From CAYOHP01 sp964403795 [NCBI: uncultured bacterium] (GTDB taxonomy: Bacteria > Muiribacteriota > UBA6191 > CAZXTJ01), in assembly GCA_964403795.1 (NCBI GenBank), contig CAYOHP010000170.1:1-12514 (forward strand): 12,514 bases of DNA. The letters are read 5' to 3'. A program made the position numbers and the translations under genes. Below are positions 6,064 through 12,514 of the stretch, in pieces; positions within the stretch are counted from its first letter, which is position 1, and each line of letters opens with the position of its first letter. Below the pieces are notes generated by a model. The model ran no database searches. It was not told where the DNA came from and saw only the letters and a list, made by a program, of their open reading frames with translations.

Positions 6064-6738
6064 ATGAGACGCTCGCCGCCGCTCGCCCTGTTCCTGGTCC
6101 TGCTCCTCCTCGGTGACCCCGCGCGGGCAGGTTCCGGTCCGCCGTCGCCTCCGCCTCCGATCGGAGACCCCTGGACCGATCCGACCCGAGGGAGGGCCTA
6201 CGGCTTCCTGGATCCCGAGGCGGACGGCAAGGACGTGGAGGTCTTCGTCTTCCAGGACGGCAAGAACCAGGGGAGCCGTCGGATTCCCGAAATCCTCGCC
6301 TACAGCCTCGACATGCGATCGCTCGACTACCTGGATGCGAATCCCCGGTTCATGGCATTCGAGAACTGGAGGCGATACGCCTCCGTGGCCGAGGCCGAGG
6401 CCGGTCTGGCCGGGCGGAAGGCCGAGATCCATGCGCCGGGTTCCAAGGAGGGTCCCGTCGAGTGGCGAGCCGAGCTCCTCAGCATGCGGGCCCGGATCCG
6501 CGGCCTCGAGGACCGTCGCCCACCGCTCCCGACCTCCGAGGCGGCGCTCCTGAAGACCCTCCGGGCCGGGGCCGCCTTCCATCGCAAGGACGAGCCGGAG
6601 CTGGCGCTCCGGCTGGTTGCCGAGGCCCTGCCCCTGGCCGAGGCGCTGGCTCCTCCCCAGGTGCGCCAGGCGGAACTCGCGGCTCTCCGGAGGATCGAGT
6701 CCGGGGCCGGCGAAGCGCTCCGGAAACCGGGGCGCTGA
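6064..6738 (+). CDS. Secreted protein of unknown function
   Basis: I do not recognise this 224-residue protein. It has a classic signal peptide: MRRSPP, then a leucine-rich core (LALFLVLLLL), with a likely cut after Ala-Arg-Ala at residue 22. A Pro/Gly-rich stretch (23-42) is followed by a mixed segment with YGFLDPEADGKDVEVFVFQD (46-65), which could form beta strands. From about 105 it is rich in Ala, Glu, Arg and Leu, and probably helical. The 160-215 part (L-R-A-G-A-A-F-H-R-K-D-E-P-E-L-A-L-R) resembles a single TPR-like helical hairpin. No cysteines or catalytic motif are visible. The start ATG has GGAGA upstream; any longer form would lose the signal peptide. It lies 76 bases after the protease-pYEATS gene on the same strand and may be co-expressed, making it a candidate partner or substrate. 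It converges with the hybrid kinase gene across a 19-base gap. Confidence 0.7.
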   Translation: MRRSPPLALFLVLLLLGDPARAGSGPPSPPPPIGDPWTDPTRGRAYGFLDPEADGKDVEVFVFQDGKNQGSRRIPEILAYSLDMRSLDYLDANPRFMAFENWRRYASVAEAEAGLAGRKAEIHAPGSKEGPVEWRAELLSMRARIRGLEDRRPPLPTSEAALLKTLRAGAAFHRKDEPELALRLVAEALPLAEALAPPQVRQAELAALRRIESGAGEALRKPGR

Positions 6739-6757
6739 CCAGGGCGTCACGGCCCGG

Positions 6758-8719
6758 TCAAGCGTCCAGCAGCTCCCGCACCAGGTGCGCCAGCGCCCGC
6801 GCCGAGAACGGCTTGGCGAGCCGGGGCAGCGCCTGGCCGCCTTCCCCCGGGCCGGGAAGCTCCTCGAACCAGGCCGACATCAGCACCGCCGGCAGGCCCG
6901 GTACCAGGCGCCGCAGCCGCTCCACCACCTGCGGTCCGGGCGCCCCCGGCATGCGCAGATCGGTGAGCACCAGGTCGGGCCGCAGCCCCCGGTCCCGCAC
7001 CGCGGCCAGGGCCGCCTCGCCGCCCTCGGCCTCGACCACCCGGTATCCGAGCCGCTCGAGGCTGCGGGCGATCACGCCGCGCAGCGGGGCGTCGTCCTCG
7101 ACCACCAGCAGGCACTCGTGCCCGCCCGGGAGGGTGGCGGCGTCGTCCCCGGGGTCGGCGACCAGCAGGCCCGAGGGCTCGCGATACGGGAACCAGAGCG
7201 AGAACCGGGTGCCCTGCCCGGGAGCCGTGGCGAGCTCGATCCCGCCCCCCATCTCCTTGACCAGCCCGTAGACGATCGAGAGCCCGAGCCCGGTTCCGTA
7301 CCCGGCCGGCTTGGTGGTGAAGAAGGGCTCGAAGACCCGGGCCCGGACCGTCTCGTCCATGCCGCAGCCGTCGTCGGCCACCTCCAGCCGGACCCGATGG
7401 TCTCCCGGATCGACCCGGGTCGAGATCTCGAGCCGGCCCCGGCCTCCCATGGCGTCCCGGGCGTTCATGGCGAGGTTCAAGAGGATCTGCTCGACGTGGT
7501 TGCCATCGGCTTCGATCCAGGGGACCTCCGGGCCCTCGAGCACCGACACCGAGACCCCCGATCCCAGCACCCGCTCGAGCATCGACGCCATCCCGGTGAC
7601 GGCCCTGGCCAGGTCGACCGGGCCCCGCTCGCCCCCGGTCCGGCGGCTGAGCCCCAGGAGCCTCCGGGTGAGCGCCGCGGCCCGCTGGCCCGCCTTCAGG
7701 ATCGCCTCGGCATCCTCCCGCCCCGGGTGCCCGGCGGCGAGGTCCTCGGCCAGGAACTCCCCGTGCATCTGGATCACGGTCAGGATCGAGTTCACGTCGT
7801 GGGCCACCGAGGAGGCGAGCCGGCCCACCGCCTCCATCTTCTGGGCCTGGACCAGCTGCTCGGCCAGGTCGGTCTGCTCGGTCACGTCCGCCAGCAGTCC
7901 CACCATGCCGACGACCCCGCCGCTGCCATCCAGGACCGGTCGTCCCTGGTGGCGTACACGGATCCGGGTCCCGTCGCCCCGACCCATGAAGTACTCGAGC
8001 CGGAGCGGTGCGGGACCGGCCAAGGCCGCGGCCACCGCCGCCTGCACCCGATCCCGGTCGGCGGGGTCGATCCGGGAGGCCCACAGGTCGCGGTTCCGCC
8101 CCGCCCCGCCTTCCGGTCCTGATCCTTCCCATGGGCCTGGACCACCCAGCAGACCGGCGACGTCGCCGCCCAGGGTGACCTCTCCGGTCTCCCGCCCGCA
8201 CTCCCAGAGCACCATCCCGGTAGCCCGTACCGCGGCCGCGAATCGCTCCTCGAGATCCCTGGCGGCGGCCTCGGCCCGACGACGCTCGTCCACGGCCAGG
8301 GCATAGCGCAGCGACCGTTCGAGCGAGGTCCCGGTGATCTCGGACTTCACCAGGTAGTCGGAGGCCCCGGCCTCCATGGCGGCGAGGTCGAGCTCCCGGC
8401 TGGCTACCCCCGTGAGCAGGATGACCGGCTGGGTCACTCCCTCGGCGCGTGCCCGGCGGAGCACCTCGATCCCGGTCTCGGCGCCGAGGCGATGATCCAG
8501 CAGGCAGACCCGGTGGCCGCTTCCCCGCAGCTCGCGCAGCGCGGCCTCCGCCCCGTCGACCCAGGTGATCGCATAGCCCGGCCCGGGAAGGCTCTCCAGG
8601 AGCTCCCGGGTCAGCAGGGCGTCGTCCTCGTCGTCCTCCACCAGGAGCACCGGGATGGGTCGCGTGACCGCCATGCCGGCACCGGAGACCTCCCCGGGCC
8701 CTCCCCGCGGGTCCGCCAT
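6758..8719 (-). CDS. Hybrid sensor histidine kinase, REC-PAS-HisKA-HATPase-REC
   Basis: The product has 653 residues and no membrane segment, so it is cytoplasmic. Domains in order: receiver 22-140 (acid pocket Glu28-Asp29-Asp30, phosphoacceptor Asp75, Thr103, Lys125); a short coiled coil; PAS with PAC-like end about 158-285; dimerisation/phosphotransfer helix with His307 in SSVAHDVNSIL; ATPase with NLAMNARDAM (Asn419), DDGCGMD (449-455), F-box FEPFFTTK and GTGLGLS (475-481); a second receiver 535-651 with Glu541-Asp542-Asp543, Asp587, Ser615 and Lys636. All catalytic residues of each module are present. The N-terminal receiver suggests the kinase is itself an acceptor of phosphate, perhaps from the upstream kinase via the response regulator. 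The gene starts 6 bases after the regulator gene, on the same strand. A second ATG at 8674 is possible but lies farther from a ribosome binding site. No DNA-binding output is attached. Confidence 0.93.
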   Translation of the reverse strand: MADPRGGPGEVSGAGMAVTRPIPVLLVEDDEDDALLTRELLESLPGPGYAITWVDGAEAALRELRGSGHRVCLLDHRLGAETGIEVLRRARAEGVTQPVILLTGVASRELDLAAMEAGASDYLVKSEITGTSLERSLRYALAVDERRRAEAAARDLEERFAAAVRATGMVLWECGRETGEVTLGGDVAGLLGGPGPWEGSGPEGGAGRNRDLWASRIDPADRDRVQAAVAAALAGPAPLRLEYFMGRGDGTRIRVRHQGRPVLDGSGGVVGMVGLLADVTEQTDLAEQLVQAQKMEAVGRLASSVAHDVNSILTVIQMHGEFLAEDLAAGHPGREDAEAILKAGQRAAALTRRLLGLSRRTGGERGPVDLARAVTGMASMLERVLGSGVSVSVLEGPEVPWIEADGNHVEQILLNLAMNARDAMGGRGRLEISTRVDPGDHRVRLEVADDGCGMDETVRARVFEPFFTTKPAGYGTGLGLSIVYGLVKEMGGGIELATAPGQGTRFSLWFPYREPSGLLVADPGDDAATLPGGHECLLVVEDDAPLRGVIARSLERLGYRVVEAEGGEAALAAVRDRGLRPDLVLTDLRMPGAPGPQVVERLRRLVPGLPAVLMSAWFEELPGPGEGGQALPRLAKPFSARALAHLVRELLDA

Positions 8720-8725
8720 GACGGG

Positions 8726-9184
8726 TTACTCCGCCTCGGGGGGCAGCTCGACGATCTCGAACCAGTAGCGGCCGAGAACCTTGACCACGTCGACCAGGGC
8801 CTCGAACCCGACCGGCTTGGTGATGAAGGAGCTGACCCCGAGGTCGTAGGTGCGCAGGATGTCCTCCTCGGCCTTGGAGGTGGTGAGCACCACGATCGGG
8901 AGGGTGCGCAGGGCCGGGACCTTCTTGATCTCCTGGAGCGCCTCCCGGCCGTCCTTGCGGGGCATGTTGAGGTCGAGCAGCAGGAGTCCCGGCCGCGGGG
9001 CACTCTCCGGATCGCGGTACTCGCCCCGGCGGAGCAGGTAGTCCAGCAGCTCCTCGCCGTCGCCCACCACCCTGAGCTCGTTGACGAGCCGGGCCGCCTC
9101 CAGCGCCTCCCGGACCAGCAGCACGTCGTCGGGATCGTCCTCCGCCATCAGGATGGTGATGGCCCGCCTGCCCCTTCCCGTCAT
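8726..9184 (-). CDS. Single-domain response regulator (Rcp1-like)
   Basis: The product has 152 residues and is a lone receiver domain with no output module. ILMAEDDPDDVLLVREAL supplies the acid pocket (Glu15, Asp16, Asp17). LLLLDLNMPRKDG gives phosphoacceptor Asp71, VVLTTS the switch Thr101/Thr102, and ITKPV the conserved Lys123. The D-P-D-D sequence, the insertion before LLLLDLNMP and the aromatic C-terminus (RYWFEIVELP) are typical of the Rcp1-type regulators that pair with phytochrome-like kinases. The start overlaps the stop of the kinase gene by ATGA, implying translational coupling, and GAGGGAGG lies upstream. The hybrid kinase starts 6 bases after its stop. It probably carries phosphate between the two kinases or to an unlinked output protein. 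Confidence 0.94.
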   Translation of the reverse strand: MTGRGRRAITILMAEDDPDDVLLVREALEAARLVNELRVVGDGEELLDYLLRRGEYRDPESAPRPGLLLLDLNMPRKDGREALQEIKKVPALRTLPIVVLTTSKAEEDILRTYDLGVSSFITKPVGFEALVDVVKVLGRYWFEIVELPPEAE

Positions 9185-10371
9185 CGTCCCGCCTCCCTCT
9201 CCCCATGCGCCGGCAGCTCGACCGTGAACCGGGCGCCTTCCCCGGGACGCCCGCTGGCCCGGATCGAACCCCCGTGGCGCTCCGCGATCTTCCGGCAGAT
9301 GGCCAGCCCGATCCCCGAGCCAGGGTACTCGCCGGCCCCGTGCAGCCTCTGGAAGACCTCGAAGATCCGCTCCGCGTAGCGGTCCTCGAACCCGATCCCG
9401 TTGTCGGCCACGGTGATCCGGACCCGTCGGGGGCGCAACCGGGTGCGGGGATCCTTCTCCAGCTCCACCACCTCGGCCTCCACCCGGATCTCGGGGGCCC
9501 TTCCCGGGTCCCGGAACTTCATCGCGTTGGCGAGCAGGTTCTGGAAGAGCTGGCCCATCTGGAGGGGATCGGCCGACACCGCGGGGAGATGCGGCACCAC
9601 CACCCGGGCACCGGATTCCTCGATCGCCACCGAGAGGTCGGAGAGCACGCCCTCGAAGACCTTCCCGAGGTCGACCCGCTCGGGCGCCCGGGCCCGGGTG
9701 GTCACCCGGGAGAAGGCCAGCAGGCCCTCGATCAAGCCTTGCATGCGGGTGGCGGCCCTCCGCATGCGGTCGAGCGAATCCCGGGCCTTGGGGTCGAGTT
9801 CGGCGGGCAGCGCCAGCTCCAGCCGGTCGGCGAAGGCCCGTACCTTGCGGAGCGGCTCCTGGAGGTCGTGGCTCGCCACGTAGGCGAACTCCTCGAGCTC
9901 GCGATTGGAGCGTTCGAGCTCCCGGGTGTAGCCCGCCAGCTCGGTCTCGCTCCGCCGCCGCTCCCGCAGGTCGAGCAGGGTGGCGGCGACCACCACCCCG
10001 CCCTCCCGGGCGATCGGTCCCAGGCTGATCTCGACCGGGATCTCGGTCCCGTCCCGGTGCACCGCGACCAGGTCCCGTCCGATCCCCATGGGCCGAGGGT
10101 CGGGGGCCTCGAGGTAGCGGTCCCGCATCTCCCGGTGCCCCTCCCGCCGCTCCGGCGGCAGCAGCACCTCGATCTCGCGGCCCGCCAGCGCCTCCGGGGC
10201 ATACCCCAGGAGCGCCCCGGCCGCCGGGTTGGCCAGCACGATGCGGCCGTCGGAACCGACCAGCAGCACCGGATTCGGGACCTGCTCGAGGAAGGTACGG
10301 AAGTCGATCCCGAGCTCGGGGCCGTCTTTGGCGGGGGGGGAAGGTCGGTCGGCGCGCTCCATGGGGGCCAT
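9181..10371 (-). CDS. PAS-domain sensor histidine kinase
   Basis: The product has 396 residues with no transmembrane helix, so it is a soluble sensor. A PAS domain occupies about 24-137 (FRTFLEQVPNPVLLVGSDG, then GREI and a PAC-like end T-L-L-D-L-R-E-R). A heptad-rich helix (138-162) leads to HisKA with His168 in YVASHDLQEPLRKV, a form common in bacteriophytochrome-type kinases. The ATPase part has QNLLANAMKF (Asn282), VADNGIGF (321-328), IFEVFQRLHG and GSGIGLAI (351-358). There are no GAF or PHY domains, so light sensing is not indicated; what the PAS binds is unknown. It is the first gene of a three-gene operon and overlaps the response regulator by ATGA. The ATG at 10371 follows GGTAGGA; a second ATG three codons later is also possible. 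Confidence 0.93.
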   Translation of the reverse strand: MAPMERADRPSPPAKDGPELGIDFRTFLEQVPNPVLLVGSDGRIVLANPAAGALLGYAPEALAGREIEVLLPPERREGHREMRDRYLEAPDPRPMGIGRDLVAVHRDGTEIPVEISLGPIAREGGVVVAATLLDLRERRRSETELAGYTRELERSNRELEEFAYVASHDLQEPLRKVRAFADRLELALPAELDPKARDSLDRMRRAATRMQGLIEGLLAFSRVTTRARAPERVDLGKVFEGVLSDLSVAIEESGARVVVPHLPAVSADPLQMGQLFQNLLANAMKFRDPGRAPEIRVEAEVVELEKDPRTRLRPRRVRITVADNGIGFEDRYAERIFEVFQRLHGAGEYPGSGIGLAICRKIAERHGGSIRASGRPGEGARFTVELPAHGEREAGR

Positions 10372-10427
10372 GTCCTACCACGCCGGCCGGAGCCGTTCCC
10401 GCCCCGGGGACGGCCCGGCTTCCCGGT

Positions 10428-10444
10428 CGCCCGGGACCCGGGCG
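10428..10444. promoter_or_regulatory. Perfect palindrome in a divergent promoter region
   Basis: CGCCCGGG-A-CCCGGGCG is an exact 17-base dyad with 8-base arms around a central A. It sits in the 154-base gap between the kinase operon and the TPR gene, where a shared operator could act on both. High GC raises the chance of such a dyad. Confidence 0.35.
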
Positions 10445-10445
10445 C

Positions 10446-10457
10446 GAGCGCGCGCTC
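10446..10457. promoter_or_regulatory. Second perfect palindrome, adjacent to the first
   Basis: GAGCGCGCGCTC is an exact 12-base palindrome, one base downstream of the 17-base dyad. Side-by-side dyads could be two binding sites for a regulator, or fold into two neighbouring hairpins if transcribed. No T run follows. Confidence 0.3.
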
Positions 10458-10525
10458 AGAGCCTTCCCCCGAAACGCCGAATTCCATGCTTGGACGTGCC
10501 GATTCCGTTCTCCCCGTTCCCCCGC

Positions 10526-12514
10526 ATGCGCTGGCGGCGCACCCTGGCCCTCACTCCGGTGCTGGGTCTGCTCTGGGGTACCCGCACCGCCCGAGGGTTC
10601 GAGGTCGGCGACACCGCCTGGGTGCAGGGCGCGGCCGCCGCCCTGGCCGCCTCCCCGGGTGCTGCCAAGCGGCTCCTGGGGCTGCCCGGGGCTCCCGCAC
10701 CCTCGGCCCCGGTCTGGCCCGAGGACCTGGTCCCGGGGGCGCCGGGCTGGGAGACCCGGCTCGCCGATGCCCTCGGGGTCGAGGACCGGCAGAAGGACTT
10801 CTCGTGGCTGCCCCCGAGCGAGAGCGCCTGGCTGCTCGCCGACCTCCAGGCCGGGGACCACGGCCGGGCCGCCCGCCGGCTCGAGGATCTGCTCTTGCAG
10901 CAGGGCGGCAACCTGCGCCTCCACCTGCTCACGGCCTGGACCTACGAGGAGATCGGGCGGCCGGACCTGGCCCGGGACCGCTACCTCAAGGTGCGGGACG
11001 CCGCCACCACCGTCGACGACACCGACATGGTGCGCTTCGCCCTGCTCCGCAGCCAGCTCCGCTTCCGGGATGGCGAGGGCGCCCGGGAACAGATCGAGAC
11101 CTACGAGCGGCTCTCCGACCTGGCCCACCAGCGGGACACCCCGGGGGCGGCCCGGCGCCTGGCCGCGGCCCGCGCCTGGCGGGGGCTCTTCGAGCTGGCG
11201 CTGGGGCATCCCCGGGATGCCATCCGGTTCTTCGAGGAGGCGATCGACCTCGACCCTTCGGCCCTCTCGCACCGCGCCAATCACGCCCTGGCGCACTACC
11301 TGGACGCTCCCCGCGGGCCCGAGACCCGGATCCTGTCGGAGCTCACCCGGGCGCTCGAGGACGTGGCCTCGGGGGGGATCGGGGGGACTGCACTCTCCGG
11401 GGTCAGGGACCTGGCGAGCCGCATGCGGGATCTCGCCCGGCGTAGCCGGGCGCGCAACGGGGCCCCCGAGGAGGCGAGCGCCGAGGCCGAGGTGGCGGCC
11501 GCCAAGGGTGATGCCCGGGCCAGCTTCTTCCTCGCCGAGGTGGCCGATCGGCTCGAGGACTATCCGACCGCGGCCCGCCGCTACCGGGAGGCGGCACCCA
11601 AGCTCGCCACCGAGGCCCAGCGGGCCGCGGCCCGCGACGGGGAGGCCCGGGCCCTGCTCCGTGCCGAGGAGGTGGCGGAGGCGACCCGGACCGCCAAGGA
11701 GCTGAACCTCGAGGTGGCCGAGCTGCTCCTCGACCGGCCCCGGTACCGGGAGGCCGCCCGGATCCTCCGGAGGGTGCTGCGCCGGGTCGAGGCCGGGCGC
11801 CTGCAGGAGGCCCTCGACCTGCTCGAGACCGCCGAGGGGAAGTGGTACGAGGTCACCGACTTCCCCCTGGAGCGGGGCAAGGTCTTCGTGACCCTGGGGC
11901 GGCACCGGGAAGCCGAACTGGCGTTCCGGCGAGCCCTGAAGGTCGACGAGGCCCGCAGCGACGTCCACGCCTGGCTGGCGCTGGCGATCCTCTCCCGGGG
12001 CGAGGCCGGACCTGGCGCCGGCGAAGCGCTCCGCCACGCCGACCGGGCCAAGCAGCTCTCTCCCGATGCCCTCTCGCTCCACGCCCGGGGATGGGCCCTC
12101 TCGGCACTGGGCGATGCCCGGGACGGGGCCGAGGAACTGGCCCGGGCGATCGCCCTCTCCCCCAAGGATCCGACCCTCCACTATCGCCACGGACTGGCGC
12201 TCCTGGCGCTCGATCTCGAGGCGGCAGCGGTGGCGAGCTTCGACCAGGCCCTGGCGCTGGCCCCCGGCGCGGCCCGGGCGAAGCTCATGCGCGGCATCGC
12301 CATGGCGCGCCTGGGCCGCCGGGACGAGGCCCTGGCCGACCTCTCGGAGGCGGCCCAGAACGGGCGTCCCGACGAGCGCAAGGTGGCCCGGGCGACCCTG
12401 GCCAGCCTGGCCGAAGGGGTCCGAGCCCGGAGCCCGAGCCAGCGGCCCGACGCCGGCTCGCCGGCGCCCTGGCCGCCGGGTCCCTCGGCACCGCTCGCCG
12501 CCTCGGCCGCCGAG
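10526..12514 (+). CDS. Exported TPR-repeat protein (3' end beyond window)
   Basis: The frame stays open from 10526 to the last base, giving at least 663 residues, so the C-terminus is missing. Starting at ATG 10526, the N-terminus MRWRRTLALTPVLGLLWG resembles a signal peptide, with a cut near residue 24, followed by FEVGDTAWVQG. The rest is helical and Ala/Leu/Arg/Glu-rich, with TPR signatures around 119-160 (AWTYEEIGRPDLARDRYLK), 213-262 (ELALGHPRDAIRFFEEAIDL) and 330-365. An array follows at about 450-625 (TLGRHREAELAFRRALKVD, GWALSALGDARDGAEELARA, HGLALLALDLEAAAVASFDQ). The end turns Pro/Ser/Ala-rich. TPRs form a scaffold for protein contacts, here probably outside the cytoplasm. No clear ribosome binding site precedes ATG 10526. 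GTG 10496 is in frame with only a weak TTGGA upstream, so the start is uncertain. It diverges from the kinase operon. Confidence 0.82.
   Translation, partial: MRWRRTLALTPVLGLLWGTRTARGFEVGDTAWVQGAAAALAASPGAAKRLLGLPGAPAPSAPVWPEDLVPGAPGWETRLADALGVEDRQKDFSWLPPSESAWLLADLQAGDHGRAARRLEDLLLQQGGNLRLHLLTAWTYEEIGRPDLARDRYLKVRDAATTVDDTDMVRFALLRSQLRFRDGEGAREQIETYERLSDLAHQRDTPGAARRLAAARAWRGLFELALGHPRDAIRFFEEAIDLDPSALSHRANHALAHYLDAPRGPETRILSELTRALEDVASGGIGGTALSGVRDLASRMRDLARRSRARNGAPEEASAEAEVAAAKGDARASFFLAEVADRLEDYPTAARRYREAAPKLATEAQRAAARDGEARALLRAEEVAEATRTAKELNLEVAELLLDRPRYREAARILRRVLRRVEAGRLQEALDLLETAEGKWYEVTDFPLERGKVFVTLGRHREAELAFRRALKVDEARSDVHAWLALAILSRGEAGPGAGEALRHADRAKQLSPDALSLHARGWALSALGDARDGAEELARAIALSPKDPTLHYRHGLALLALDLEAAAVASFDQALALAPGAARAKLMRGIAMARLGRRDEALADLSEAAQNGRPDERKVARATLASLAEGVRARSPSQRPDAGSPAPWPPGPSAPLAASAAE

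Noticed and set aside
6747-9206. A second long minus-strand frame overlapping the hybrid kinase and regulator.
   Set aside because: It is out of frame with the clear REC, PAS, HisKA and ATPase motifs and is made of Arg/Gly/Pro-rich sequence.
8726-10371. A phytochrome light-sensing system, suggested by the Rcp1-like regulator and kinase type.
   Set aside because: The kinase has only a PAS domain; no GAF, PHY or chromophore-binding region is seen.
10486-11445. ATG at 10486 as the start of the gene right of the kinase operon.
   Set aside because: It opens a different frame that ends at 11445 and lacks TPR signatures. The frame from 10526 runs to the window end with TPR motifs throughout.
9185-12190. 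A very long minus-strand open frame opposite the TPR gene and through the first kinase.
   Set aside because: It is an effect of high GC, which makes stop codons rare. The plus frame from 10526 has TPR motifs and natural composition, and the kinase frame has all catalytic motifs.
1-12514. tRNA, rRNA, CRISPR arrays, insertion sequences or phage genes.
   Set aside because: No cloverleaf, repeat-spacer pattern, transposase motif, integrase motif or terminal inverted repeats were found by reading both strands.

Overview
The window is about 12.5 kb of very GC-rich bacterial DNA (roughly 70% G+C, with most codons ending in G or C). Genes are tightly packed and many starts have a clear Shine-Dalgarno sequence. 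One gene encodes MqnE of the futalosine route, so the host probably makes menaquinone. A membrane-anchored prokaryotic RING finger, secreted multidomain proteins and cytoplasmic hybrid kinases fit groups such as Planctomycetota, Acidobacteriota or Myxococcota. No marker gene here settles the phylum.

Layout. (1) 1-313: no convincing gene; weak inverted repeats and a possible promoter. (2) 314-2387, plus strand: a secreted DUF1579-like protein, a single-chain fusion of a YjbR/MmcQ domain with a YfgD-type ArsC domain, and a DUF4256 protein. (3) 2449-4370, minus strand: mqnE followed 26 bases later by a four-helix membrane protein with an N-terminal RING-type zinc cluster. This unit converges on the DUF4256 gene across a hairpin. 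(4) 4542-6738, plus strand, divergent from mqnE: a predicted lipoprotein made of an astacin-like zinc protease domain and two prokaryotic YEATS (pYEATS) domains, then an unrecognised secreted protein. (5) 6758-10371, minus strand: a tightly linked signalling operon of a PAS-histidine kinase, a single-domain Rcp1-like response regulator (ATGA overlap) and a REC-PAS-kinase-REC hybrid (6 bases later). (6) 10526 to the window end, plus strand, divergent from the kinase operon: an exported TPR protein that runs off the window. Two adjacent perfect palindromes lie in the shared promoter region.

How they may work together. The three signalling genes form one phosphorelay-like unit with no DNA-binding output in view. 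The protease and its secreted neighbour look like an export pair. The first three plus-strand genes look like an accessory or stress cassette. mqnE is the only clear core-metabolism gene, and its menaquinone partners are elsewhere.

The most unusual item is the protease-pYEATS protein. YEATS domains are best known as nuclear readers of acylated lysines, yet here two copies appear outside the cytoplasm, joined to a zinc protease, and both keep the His/Thr/Phe and Gly-Trp-Gly positions that line the ligand pocket in eukaryotic YEATS. The YjbR-ArsC fusion and the membrane RING finger are the next most unusual.
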